A DNA stretch of 23,383 nucleotides, taken from positions 552,214-575,596 of the forward strand of contig CM074822.1 in NCBI GenBank assembly GCA_037447605.1, in the 5' to 3' direction. The DNA comes from Zygnema circumcarinatum (taxonomy: Eukaryota > Streptophyta > Zygnematophyceae > Zygnematales > Zygnemataceae). The notes beneath the pieces are model-generated. The model was not told where the DNA came from. It made no database searches and saw only the letters and a list, made by a program, of their open reading frames with translations. This document shows positions 9,033 to 19,190 of this stretch, piece by piece. The position numbers and the translations under genes were made by a program. Position 1 is the stretch's first letter. Each line of letters starts with the position of its first letter.

Positions 9033-10898
9033 CAGGTTTGATAAGAATGGAGATGGTCGAATATGTCTCTCCGAGCTTGAGACTGTGCTTAGGAGCTTAG
9101 GAGAGGGCTTTGCGCAAGTCGATGTCAATCGCCTCATGAACAGAGTATGCAGCTCTCTCTCTCTCCTCTCTCTCCTCCTCCCTCTCTCTCCTCTCTCCTC
9201 TCGCGCTCTCCTTCTCTTCTCCTCTCTCTTTCTCTCCTCTCTCTCCTCCTCTCTCTCTCTCTCTCCCTCTCTCTTTCCATTTTTTCTCTCTGCTCTTCCT
9301 CCTCCCTCGCTTCCCCACTTTCCCTCTCCATCTTTCTTTACCCTTTCCTTCTTAGTTCCTTCCCTTCCCGTATTCTTCTTCCACTCCGCTCTTATTCTAA
9401 AAGCTCATGCTTGAGCAGCAATAAACCTCGCTTTTAGCGCCAGAATCACGTCATTTAAAAGGATTTGAGGATGGCTTTCTCTGGCTTCAGCATGCTTAAT
9501 GGACCAGATCATTGGATGGGTTGGGTCTGATTTTTTTCTTTTCTTGGATGGGTTTTGGATAACATGTCAAAATTCTTGAAATTCGTAGAGAACTGCTTTA
9601 TACGATCAATAAGATGTAGCTTCAAGATGGACTCCCGTGGATCGCTTGCACAGTTCGCTGTTAGCCCCTGTTCCGACGCTCACTGGTATTCATAACATTC
9701 ACATTTGTATAATCAAACCGTATTCTGTAATGTACATGGAACTATATGAACATTCAGCTGGTAATTGGCGGTCATCTAAGCCTCCCTGCCAATTTCTCTC
9801 CCGCTTTCTCTCACTCTCGCTCTTCCCTCCACTCCCCTCCACACTCTTCCCCCTCCGCCTCCCCCCTCCCCCCTTCCCTCCCTCCCTCCCTCCCCCCTCC
9901 CTTTCCCCCATCTCCCTTCCCCCTTCCCCCTTCCACCCTCCCCCCTCTCCCCCTCTCACCCTCTCCCCCTCTCCCCCTCTCCCCCTCTCCCCCTCTCCCC
10001 CCTCCCCCCTCCCCCCCCTCCCTCCCCCCTCCCCCCTCCCCCTCCCTTCTCCCCCCCCCCCTCCCCCTCCCTCCCCTGCCCCTCCCCCTCCCCTCCCCCT
10101 CCCCCCTCCCCCCCTCCCCTCCCCCCCTCCCCCCTCCCCCTCCCCCCTCCCCCTCCCCCTCCCCCCCTCCCCCTCCCCCCTCCCCTCCCCCTCCCCCCTC
10201 CCCCCTCCCCCCTCCCCCCTCCCCCTCCCCCCTCCCCCCTCCCCTCCCCCTCCCCCTCCCCCCCTCCCCCCCTCCCCCCCTCCCCTCCTGCCTCACATAC
10301 CCCTCCCCCCTCCCCCTCCCCCTCCTCCCCTCCCCCCTCCCCCCTCCCCCTCCCCCCTCCCCTCCCCCTCCCCTCCCCCCCTCCCCTCCCCCTCCCCCCT
10401 CCCCCCTCCCCCCTCCCCTCCCCCTCCTCCCCCTCCTCCCCTCCTCCTCCTCCTTCCTCTCCCCTCCCCCTCCCCCTCCCCCTCCTCCCTCCCTCCCCAT
10501 CCCCTCCCCCTCCCCCTTCCCCTCCCCCCCTCCCCCCCTCCCCCCTCCTCTCCCCTCCCCCCACTCCCCTCCCCTCCCTCCTCCCTCTCTCCCCCCCTCC
10601 CCTGCAGGCGGACAGAAACAAGGACGGGTTCATCTCCCTGGACGAGTTTCTCCAACTTCAAGAGAGTGCCCACCGCGAGGACAAGGAGCAGCATGACCTC
10701 CTCGCGGCCTTCCAACTGTTGGACCGTGACAGTGATGGGTTCATCTCCCCCGCAGAGCTGCATGTCATGATGGTGGCCAGTTTGGGAGATGAGAATGTGA
10801 CCGTTAGGGACTGTGCGAAAATGATAAAGGCAGTCGACCAAGACGGAGATGGGAAGTGCAACTTTGCTGATTTTCAGGTTTTGATGAAGGGGATGTGA
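8965..10898 (+). CDS. Calmodulin-like protein, four EF-hands (156 aa, two exons)
   Basis: A calcium sensor of the plant CML type. Exon 1 (8965-9144) and exon 2 (10608-10898) join in phase 0 through GTATGC and CCCTGCAG. EF-hand loops are at residues 26-37 (DKNGDGRICLSE), 62-73 (DRNKDGFISLDE), 99-110 (DRDSDGFISPAE) and 137-148 (DQDGDGKCNFAD). The first three have the full calcium ligands with Glu at position 12; the fourth has Asp at 12 and Cys at 8, so it probably binds weakly or differently. Length and the two-lobe spacing match the CML family. The intron falls just before the second loop. No signal peptide or acylation site is visible. The 3' flank and exon 2 recur after a gap at 12218. Confidence 0.93.
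9145..10607 (+). other. Intron of the calmodulin-like gene
   Basis: A 1463-bp GT-AG intron. It begins with a CT-rich tract (9150-9330), continues through ordinary A/T-richer sequence (about 9400-9780) and then enters a long polypyrimidine tract that runs directly into the acceptor. No further exon is seen inside it. Confidence 0.85.
9780..10603 (+). repeat. C-rich polypyrimidine minisatellite (CCCCTCC type)
   Basis: About 820 bp of CCCCCTCC/CCCCTCTCC repeat with almost no purine. The template strand carries hundreds of G runs. The long Pro/Ser/Leu and Gly/Arg/Glu frames here are translations of this repeat, not genes. Confidence 0.95.
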
Positions 10899-11788
10899 TA
10901 GGGAGGAAGAGTGTGTTAGTAGGGTTCAGGGTTTTGAGAAGCAGGGGAGTGAAGGGTTTTGTTTTGTTTTTTTGAGAGGTATAGTTGTGCATAAGTGAGA
11001 GGACTAGTTTCCATTCTTTTTGTGAATATCAACATGCGGACAAAGGTACAGACGAGAATTTGTACTTTATCTGAAAGGTCTATTTTTGCCGTTCCGCAAG
11101 GGCGAGGAGTTCTATCTCCAACTGCTCTTGTTTTTCCACCCTCTCGCTCCTCCTCCCCCCCCCCACGCTCACCCCCTCCCTCTCTACTCCTGCACTCCCT
11201 CTCCTCTCCCTCTCCCTCCGCCGCTCCCTCCCACCTCTCTCTCCCTCTTGCCCCTCTCGCTCGCTCCTTTCCCCTCTCCCCCTCCCCCCCCCTCTCCTCC
11301 CTACCCCTCCCTCTCCTCCCTCCCCCGTCCCCCCTTCCCTCCCTCCCTGCCCCTCCTCCCTTCTCTCTCTATTCTTCACTAGGTCTCCTCCTACACAGCA
11401 TAGCATACACAGCAAGAGAGTGAAGAAGGGCCACACGAGCCATACATAAAAACCTCCTCAATTGCAATGTGGGTCCATCTCTGTAAATATTTACAACGGC
11501 TGAATGACCAAACTTGGCCCCCTAACATCCTATCTCTTTCTAAGGCTACAAAACTGCGCATCCTCTCCACAAAAGATCTACAAAACCATCATCTGTGGGG
11601 GGAAGCAGGCGTACAAAATTGGGGCTAAGCTTGGGCCCTTAACTACTCGGACTAGGCTCACCTAGGGCTGTACATATTCTCCTAAGCAGCTCAAATTAAT
11701 CCTGCTCTGAGTCCAAAAAATTATCCACAGCTCTTAAGAAAAGTTCTCCTACTCCGCAAGAGAAGAAAAAAGAACTTTACAAACGGCA
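10608..11788 (+). repeat. Duplicated segment around gap, first copy
   Basis: Contains exon 2 of the calmodulin-like gene, its 3' flank, a CT-rich tract (11135-11380) and unique sequence up to the N gap. It matches 12218-13398 at a constant offset of 1610 with no mismatch seen on reading. The sequence stops at the gap exactly where the second copy continues into new DNA. Confidence 0.95.
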
Positions 11789-12192
11789 NNNNNNNNNNNN
11801 NNNNNNNNNNNNNNNNNNNNNNNNNNNNNNNNNNNNNNNNNNNNNNNNNNNNNNNNNNNNNNNNNNNNNNNNNNNNNNNNNNNNNNNNNNNNNNNNNNNN
11901 NNNNNNNNNNNNNNNNNNNNNNNNNNNNNNNNNNNNNNNNNNNNNNNNNNNNNNNNNNNNNNNNNNNNNNNNNNNNNNNNNNNNNNNNNNNNNNNNNNNN
12001 NNNNNNNNNNNNNNNNNNNNNNNNNNNNNNNNNNNNNNNNNNNNNNNNNNNNNNNNNNNNNNNNNNNNNNNNNNNNNNNNNNNNNNNNNNNNNNNNNNNN
12101 NNNNNNNNNNNNNNNNNNNNNNNNNNNNNNNNNNNNNNNNNNNNNNNNNNNNNNNNNNNNNNNNNNNNNNNNNNNNNNNNNNNNNNNNNNNN
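11789..12192. other. Assembly gap (404 N)
   Basis: A run of N. The flanking sequences are the end of copy 1 and the polypyrimidine start of copy 2 of the same segment. Confidence 1.
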
Positions 12193-13398
12193 CCCCTCTC
12201 TCCCCCCTCCCCTGCAGGCGGACAGAAACAAGGACGGGTTCATCTCCCTGGACGAGTTTCTCCAACTTCAAGAGAGTGCCCACCGCGAGGACAAGGAGCA
12301 GCATGACCTCCTCGCGGCCTTCCAACTGTTGGACCGTGACAGTGATGGGTTCATCTCCCCCGCAGAGCTGCATGTCATGATGGTGGCCAGTTTGGGAGAT
12401 GAGAATGTGACCGTTAGGGACTGTGCGAAAATGATAAAGGCAGTCGACCAAGACGGAGATGGGAAGTGCAACTTTGCTGATTTTCAGGTTTTGATGAAGG
12501 GGATGTGATAGGGAGGAAGAGTGTGTTAGTAGGGTTCAGGGTTTTGAGAAGCAGGGGAGTGAAGGGTTTTGTTTTGTTTTTTTGAGAGGTATAGTTGTGC
12601 ATAAGTGAGAGGACTAGTTTCCATTCTTTTTGTGAATATCAACATGCGGACAAAGGTACAGACGAGAATTTGTACTTTATCTGAAAGGTCTATTTTTGCC
12701 GTTCCGCAAGGGCGAGGAGTTCTATCTCCAACTGCTCTTGTTTTTCCACCCTCTCGCTCCTCCTCCCCCCCCCCACGCTCACCCCCTCCCTCTCTACTCC
12801 TGCACTCCCTCTCCTCTCCCTCTCCCTCCGCCGCTCCCTCCCACCTCTCTCTCCCTCTTGCCCCTCTCGCTCGCTCCTTTCCCCTCTCCCCCTCCCCCCC
12901 CCTCTCCTCCCTACCCCTCCCTCTCCTCCCTCCCCCGTCCCCCCTTCCCTCCCTCCCTGCCCCTCCTCCCTTCTCTCTCTATTCTTCACTAGGTCTCCTC
13001 CTACACAGCATAGCATACACAGCAAGAGAGTGAAGAAGGGCCACACGAGCCATACATAAAAACCTCCTCAATTGCAATGTGGGTCCATCTCTGTAAATAT
13101 TTACAACGGCTGAATGACCAAACTTGGCCCCCTAACATCCTATCTCTTTCTAAGGCTACAAAACTGCGCATCCTCTCCACAAAAGATCTACAAAACCATC
13201 ATCTGTGGGGGGAAGCAGGCGTACAAAATTGGGGCTAAGCTTGGGCCCTTAACTACTCGGACTAGGCTCACCTAGGGCTGTACATATTCTCCTAAGCAGC
13301 TCAAATTAATCCTGCTCTGAGTCCAAAAAATTATCCACAGCTCTTAAGAAAAGTTCTCCTACTCCGCAAGAGAAGAAAAAAGAACTTTACAAACGGCA
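12193..13398 (+). repeat. Duplicated segment around gap, second copy
   Basis: Starts within the polypyrimidine tract, repeats exon 2 and the 3' flank of the calmodulin-like gene, and then runs on into unique sequence at 13399. It includes a second copy of the CT-rich tract at 12745-12990. Confidence 0.95.
12218..12508 (+). CDS. Second copy of calmodulin-like exon 2 (partial, likely assembly duplicate)
   Basis: Encodes the same 96 residues as exon 2 at 10608-10898, including EF-hands 2 to 4 and the TGA stop, after the same CCCTGCAG acceptor. No first exon is present between the first copy and this one, unless hidden in the 404-N gap. The one difference seen is in the upstream C run (six C here, seven in copy 1), typical of sequencing noise. 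I read it as the unmerged start of the next contig rather than a second gene. Confidence 0.85.
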   Translation, partial: ADRNKDGFISLDEFLQLQESAHREDKEQHDLLAAFQLLDRDSDGFISPAELHVMMVASLGDENVTVRDCAKMIKAVDQDGDGKCNFADFQVLMKGM

Positions 13399-13600
13399 AA
13401 ACTTTTTCGGGGCGAAAGAAAATTTCCGGCTCCATTTGCCCGACCGACCGACCAAAATTATAGATCAGTTAAAATTCTCCAACTGGTTAACAGCGACTCA
13501 TATCCTACCGGTCAAAATTTGTTGTGAAAGAAGTTGCGATTACCTGTCCTCAATAGACAAGGATCAATGCTTGGGAATAGTTAAATAGGGCTTCGAAAGT
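13399..13600. other. Unique intergenic DNA, no gene seen
   Basis: Ordinary sequence with a short CCGACCGACCGACC run near 13440. I see no gene in it. Confidence 0.5.
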
Positions 13601-13829
13601 GATAGAGAGAGAGCGAGGGGGAGGGAGGGAGAGAGAGAGTGGGAGAGGGGAGGGGGGAGGGGGAGGGAGAGAGTTAGATAGGGAGAGAGAGTGGGGGAAG
13701 AAAGATTGAGAGAGAGAGAGGGGGAGGGGGGAGAGAGAGAGTTAGATAGGGAGAGGGAGTGGGGGGAGAGAGATTCAGAGAGAGAGAGTGGGAGGGGGAC
13801 AGAGAGAGAGAGAGGAGAGAGAGAGAGGA
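13601..13829. repeat. GA-rich purine tract
   Basis: GAGAGAG/GGGAGG repeat with an internal direct repeat of about 70 bases (GAGAGAGTTAGATAGGGAGA at 13668 and 13736). Confidence 0.9.
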
Positions 13830-14105
13830 TTTCGGCGATTTAGATGACTGTGAGCACTTGCGCTGCTTCTCTCTCTCTCGCCTCTCCCGCATCTCCCCTC
13901 GCTTGGATTCGCTTCACAATCACTCCCGACCATTGCGAATTGTGGGACGGAGCATCCTGCAACATTTATCAGCAAAAAAAATTTTAGAAAAACTGTTTCT
14001 TCTTGCAGTGCTTCGAACATAGAGAAGCAATCAACCCCTTGTTCCAGCACTTGCTTTCCATCCTCCATCCTACGCCCCACCCCAACTGTACCATCTACCT
14101 CTCTC
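13830..14105. other. Unique island between two repeat tracts; possible exon, unassigned
   Basis: About 270 bp of ordinary sequence. On the plus strand it holds an ATG at 13844 just after the GA tract, a GTGAGC donor-like site at 13850 and a strong-looking acceptor (TTTCTTCTTGCAG ending at 14009), after which the frame [16 protein letters not shown] is open into the pyrimidine repeat. On the minus strand another frame ([16 protein letters not shown]) is open. Neither is recognised. It could instead hold the missing 3' exon of the minus-strand kinase. Confidence 0.25.
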
Positions 14106-16118
14106 ACCCACTCTCTCTCTCCCTCTCCCTCCCTCCCTCTCTCCCTCCTCTCCCTCCCCCCCTCTCCCCTCCCTCCCCCTCCCTCCCACTCCCCTCCCCT
14201 CCCCTCCCCTCCCTCCCCCTCTCTCACTCCCTCCCTCTCCCTCCCTCTCTCTCCCTCCTGTCCCTCCCTCTCGCCTCCCTCTCCCTCCCTCTCCCTCCCC
14301 CCCCTCCCCCCCTCCCCCTCCCCCTCCCTCTCCTGCTCCCTCCCTCACCTCCCTCCCTCTCTCTCCCTCCTCCCTCCCCTCCCTCCCCCTCCTCCCCCTC
14401 CCTCCCCCTCCCTCCCCCTCCTCCCCCTCCCTCCCCCTCCCTCCCCTCCCTCTCCCTCCCTCCCCCTCCTCCCCCTCCCTCCCCCCTCCTCCCCCTCCCT
14501 CCCCCTCCTCCTCCCTCCCCCTCCCTCCCCCTCCTCCCCCTCCCTCCCCCTCCCTCCCCCTCCCTCCCCCTCCCCCTCTCTCCCTCTCCTCCTCCTCTCT
14601 CCTCCCTCTCCCTCCCCCCCCCTCTCCCTCCCTCCCCCTCCCTCCACTCCCCTCCCCTCCCCTCCCCTCCCCCCCCCTCTCTCTCACTCCCTCCCACTCT
14701 CCCTCCCTCTCTCTCCCTCCCTGTCCCTCCCTCTCACCCTCCCTCTCCCTCCCTCTCCCTCCCCCCCCCTCCCCCTCCCCCTCCCTCTCACTCCCTCCCT
14801 CACACTCTCCCTCCTCTCTCTCCCTCCCCCTCCTCCCTCCCTCCCCCTCCCTCCCTTCCCTCCCCTCCCCTCCCCTCCCTCCCCCTCCTCCCTCCCTCCC
14901 CCCTCTCCTCCCCTCCCCTCCCCTCCCCTCCCCTCCCCTCCCCTCCCCTCCTCCCTCCCCTCCCCTCCCTCCCCTCCCTCCCCCTCCCCTCCCCCTCCCT
15001 CCCCTCCTCCCTCCCTCCCCCTCTCTGTCCCTCTCTCCTCCCTCTCTCCCTCCTCTCCCTCCCTCTCCCTCCCCCTCCCCCCCTCCCTCCACTCACTCCC
15101 CCTCCCCTCCCTCCCCTCCCTCTCTCTCCCTCCTCCCTCTCCCTCCCTCTCTCTCCCTCCCTGTCCCTCCCTCTCCGCCCTCCCTCTCCCTCCCTCTCCC
15201 TCCCCCTCCCCCTCCCCCTCCCTCTCAGCTCCCTCCCCTCACTCACTTCTCCCTCCCCCTCTCTCTCCCTCCCCCTCCCTCCCCCTCCTCCCCCTCCCTC
15301 CCCTCCCCTCCCCTCCCTCTCCCTCCCTCTCTCCCTCCCTCTCTCCCTCCTCTCCCTCCCCCTCCCTCTCCCTCTCCCTCCCTCTCCCTCCCTCTCCCTC
15401 CCTCTCCCTCCTCCCTCCCCTCCCCTCCCCTCCCCTCCCCTCCCCTCCCCTCCCCTCCCCTCCCTCCTCTCCTCTCCCTCCCCTCCTCCCCCTCCCTCCC
15501 CTCCCTCCCCCTCCCTCCCCCTCCCTCCCCCTCCCTCCCCTCCCTCCCTTCCCTCCCCCTCCCTCCCCCTCCCTCCCCCTCCCTCCCCCTCCCTCCCCCT
15601 CCCCCTCTCTCTCCCTCTCCCTCCCCTCCCTCTCTCCCTCCCTCTCTCCCTCCCCCTCCCTCCCCTCCCCCCCTCCCTCACTCCACTCCCCTCCCCTCCC
15701 CTCCCCTCCCCCCCCCTCTCTCTCACTCCCTCCCACTCTCCCTCCCTCTCTCTCCCTCCCTGTCCCTCCCTCTCACCCTCCCTCTCCCTCCCTCTCCTCC
15801 CCCTCCCTCCCCCTCCCTCTCACTCCCTCCCTCCCACCTCTCCCCTCCTCTCTCTCCTCCCCCTCCCTCCCCCTCCTCCCCCTCCCCTCCCCCTCCCTCC
15901 CCTCCCTCTCCTCCCCTCCTCCCTCCCCTCCCTCTCCCTCTCCCTCCCTCTCCCTCCCTCTCCCTCCCTCTCCCTCCTCCCTCCCCTCCCCTCCCCTCCC
16001 CTCCCCTCCCCTCCCCTCCCCTCCCCTCCCTCCTCTCCTCTCCCTCCCCTCCTCCCCCTCCCTCCCCTCCCTCCCCCTCCTCCCCCTCCCTCCCTCCCCC
16101 TCTCTCTCCCTCTCTGCC
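14106..16118. repeat. 2-kb polypyrimidine higher-order repeat (CCCTCC type)
   Basis: Composed of CCCTCC, CCCTCCCC and CTCTCC units with almost no purine on the plus strand. Larger blocks repeat: a block containing CACTCCCTCCCACT occurs at 14685 and 15724 (offset 1039), and a block of CCCCT repeats followed by TCCCTCCTCT occurs at 15461 and 16027 (offset 566). The 717-codon plus-strand frame and its minus counterparts are repeat translations. Toward the right edge it merges with the open frame of the kinase. Confidence 0.9.
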
Positions 16119-16277
16119 CTGGCCTCTCTCCTGCACCACTCTCTCCAGCGTCCTGACCACTGCCGCAAAGTCCGGCCTCTCCCCCGGCCCCGCCCTCCAG
16201 CACGCCTCCATCAGGGAACCCAGCACGCGGGGGCAGCCCCGGGGGATGCACGGACGCAAACCCTGCAATGGGAGGAC

Positions 16278-16324
<47 letters not shown>

Positions 16325-18914
16325 GTCAGGAAGGCTGTTTGTTTGGAACAGAAGGACAGGATGCACGCAGGAAGTCACAACATAGAGATATTGCTCTCTC
16401 TCTCTCTCACTCTCCCTCTGTCTCTCTCTCTCTCTTCGTTCTCTCTCTCTCTCTGTCTCTCTCTCTGTTCTGTCTCTGACCTTGTTGAACACAGCATAGG
16501 CGGCCTGCAGGGGCGTCATGCCATCGAAGGGCAGCTCGCGGGTCCACAGCTCCCACAGGACAATGCCAAAACTGTACACGTCCACACTGAAGCTGTACGG
16601 CTTGCTGTCCATCACCTGCACATAGCATCACATCACATCACATCAGATTCACATCACATCACATAGCATCACATCAGATTCACATCACATTACATAGCAT
16701 CACATCAGATTCACATCACATAGCATCACATCACATCAGATTCACATCACATAGCATCACATCACATCAGATTCACATCACATAGCATCACATCACATCA
16801 GATTCACATCACATCAGATTCACATCACATAGCATCACATCACATCACCTCTGACATCACATCACTTCAGCTCTCACATCACATCACACCACATCAAATA
16901 AATCACATCACACCACATCACATAACATCACATCACCTCTCACATCACATCATCACAAAAGCAGTGCGAGAGCAGAGCTCACAGCACAAAGAAACAAACA
17001 AAAGCATGGCAAAAAAATTGTCTTCCTAGCATTGCAGAACCCTCCAGAACATCACCAAACCTGCAGAGCTTTAAGAGACCCCTTCCTGCAAGGACCTGCA
17101 AGCAAGGACTCATAGAGACATTAGGGCTGCAGGGCATGAAGGTCTAAATTTGAAAAAAGTTTCTTTCTCACCTCCGGAGCCATCCAGCGGTAGGTCCCGG
17201 TCTCCGCCGTCATGTCTTCCATATCCTCCGTAAATCTTGAAACTCCAAAATCCATCACTTTCACCACTCCTTCACTGCTGATGATGAGATTATCTGACTT
17301 CAAATCGCGGTGAATGAAACCCTAAAACAGAGGAAGATAAAAGGGAAGAAAGAGAGAGAGTTTAGAGAGAGTCAGAGCATTCCTTTAGAACAGGAAGAAA
17401 GAGGGGAAGAAAGGCAAAGGGAGAGTCTTCTATTTCATCATTTCTTGACATATTTGTACGCACCTGCGAATGCAGGTATCGCATTCCCCGGGCTATGTCA
17501 AGGGCCATCCGTACAACTGTACGGAATGGAAGAGGCCCTCTCTGCTTCATCAGAAAGTGGCGAACAGTTCCACCGGACAGAAACTCCGTAACGATGCAGC
17601 TGACGGAGTTCCGTTGGCAGGCACCGAAAAACTGCAGACAGAACACATGGAAGCAGAGCCGAGGAGTGGGTCAATAAAGTAAAAAGAAAAGAGAGCCGCA
17701 AATCGATTAACAAAGAGAGCAAAGATGAAAAGTTATCTGCAATACTGAAGAGGTAAAAGAAAACACGTTATATTTCAAAGGGAGAAGTCCCATCAATGGC
17801 CAATTACGCGCACAGACAGACCTGCAGAAACCCTAATTGGACAGATTCCATGGAGCTCTGAACCCCACTCCCTCCGCCTCACATGCTCTAACCCTAATTC
17901 TGAAGATGCTCAGGAAGGCATTGTCTCGCCCTCCTCCGTGATGAATGAGTTTTAGAGGAGGGGGAGGAGGGGAGAGAGAGATAGAGAGAGGGAGAGAAAC
18001 CCACGTCCATACCGAGAAGAAAAGAGAGAAAGAGAGACAGAGAGAGAGAGAGAGGGAGGGAGAGAAAGAGAAAGAGCTAGACCCACCTGCCCAGAAAACT
18101 ACAGAGAGAGAGGGAGACTGAGAGTGAGAGATAAATAGATATAAATAGAGATAGAGCGCGAGAGAGAGAGAGCGAAAGAGCGAGAGAGCGGGAGAGAGAG
18201 AGAGAGAGACAGTCCCCCTACCTCCACAATGTTCCGATGCTTGAGGCTGGAGAGCACCTTCACCTCCTGCCTGAACTGCTTCCTCAGCGTCCTCCTCTCC
18301 TCCTCCCCCCCTCCCTCCCTCAATATTTTCACCGCCGCCTCCCTCCCCCTCCACCGCCCGCAGAACAGCGAACCCGACATTCCCGCCGCGAACTGCGGCC
18401 CTACGAGCACCTCCTTCAGGTCCAGCTGCCACGTGGCGTCCTCGCACTGGTCCTCGTCATCCGCCATGTCGCTACAAGCACACCCCACCGCCGCCGCGCC
18501 GCCGCCCTCCCCCGCCATGTGGCGCGGCGCCGCGCGGACACGTGGCGGGCTGAGCGCGATGAAGGCGCGGAGGGATTGGAGGAGCGTGCGGCGGTCGGTG
18601 GGGACACGTGGCAGAGGGAGAGGGAGGGAGTGGCCGCGCCGGCCAATGGGGGACCGCACCTCCCCCGCCGCCATGGCCATGCTCCGCCGAGCAGAGTGAA
18701 GCCGCTGCCCCGCCAGCACCTGCTCCAGGGAAACCATGGCGTCCTCTCCCTCGCCCTCTCCCTCCGCCTCCGCCGACGCCTCCGCCATGGCGACTCCCGC
18801 CGCCTCGAAATCGTCGCTCTCCGCTGCGTCTACCACCTCTCTCCCCACTCTCTCCCTCTCTGTATCCCTCCCTCCCGCGCCCTCTGAGACTCTCGCTTTA
18901 CTCAAAGGCCCCAT
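16119..18914 (-). CDS. Raf-like Ser/Thr protein kinase (MAPKKK family C-like), C-terminus unresolved
   Basis: Five exons join in frame: 18914-18222, 17631-17464, 17321-17172, 16615-16481 and 16262 onward, all with GT-AG borders and phase 0. The start at 18914 sits in CCCGCCATGG. Residues 1-165 are low-complexity, with an acidic stretch near 45-60. The kinase domain follows: a degenerate Gly loop (G178-M-S-G181), AAVKIL with Lys196, Glu217, HRDLKSDN (Asp293, Lys295), DFG 311-313, [10 protein letters not shown] ending at 337, [12 protein letters not shown], and ERPDF ending at 414. These are typical of plant Raf-like kinases related to HT1 and the STY group, which are soluble signalling kinases. 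After residue 430 the frame stays open into GGGAGG repeat until 15723, so the true end is not known. Three CACGTG sites lie in exon 1. Confidence 0.93.
16280..16325. repeat. (GA)n microsatellite in kinase intron 4
   Basis: About 22 GA dinucleotides. On the kinase sense strand this is a CT tract just upstream of the acceptor at 16263, so it doubles as the pyrimidine tract. Confidence 0.9.
16394..16470. repeat. (CT)n microsatellite in kinase intron 4
   Basis: Imperfect CT repeat close to the intron donor. On the sense strand it reads GAGAGA. Confidence 0.9.
16621..16956. repeat. CATCA minisatellite in kinase intron 3
   Basis: Arrays of CACAT/CATCA pentamers interrupted by CAGATT and CATAGCATCA blocks that recur about every 35-45 bases. 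The array begins within a few bases of the exon 4 acceptor, on the intron side, and fills over half of the 556-bp intron. Confidence 0.95.
17632..18221 (-). other. Kinase intron 1 with GA-rich tract
   Basis: 590-bp intron between the exon coding the Gly loop/Lys196/Glu217 and the exon starting FFGACQ. The half next to the donor (17950-18213) is GA-rich on the plus strand, CT-rich on the sense strand. No further exon is seen in it. Confidence 0.85.
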
Positions 18915-19190
18915 GGCGGGCCTCACTGTGGGGCTGCTGCTCGCAGAGGGGCCAGTCACAGAACTTAGTCTCTCAAGGGAGAGGGAAAGGGAGGGAGAGG
19001 GAGAAAGCGAGAGAGAACGAGAGAGAGAGAGAGGGCGATGGCGGGAGCGGGAGAGGGAGAGGTAGAAAGCAAGGAAGAGATGGAGGAAGAGGAAGCAAGC
19101 GCGCGAGAGAGAGAGAAAGGGCGAAGGACGAAGGGAGTATGAGAGGGCCAGGTGGAAATTAAGTGAGAGAGGGAGAGGGAGGGAGGGTGG
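18915..19190 (-). promoter_or_regulatory. Probable 5' UTR of the kinase gene with pyrimidine tract
   Basis: On the gene's sense strand the stretch before the start is mostly CT-rich (18970-19190), with a short mixed leader next to the ATG. The frame is open further upstream to 19379, but that part is low-complexity, so I prefer the start at 18914. Confidence 0.4.

Noticed and set aside
9637-10770. Long Pro/Ser/Leu-rich frame reaching into the calmodulin-like exon
   Set aside because: It translates the C-rich intron repeat and then crosses the real exon in the wrong frame.
14003-16156. 717-codon Pro/Ser/Leu frame resembling a hydroxyproline-rich wall protein
   Set aside because: The tract is a polypyrimidine repeat that is open in several frames, lacks regular SPPP-type motifs with tyrosine or a signal peptide, and is better read as noncoding repeat.
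16621-16956. CRISPR-like array of short repeats
   Set aside because: The units are simple CATCA pentamers with no unique spacers, inside a nuclear intron.
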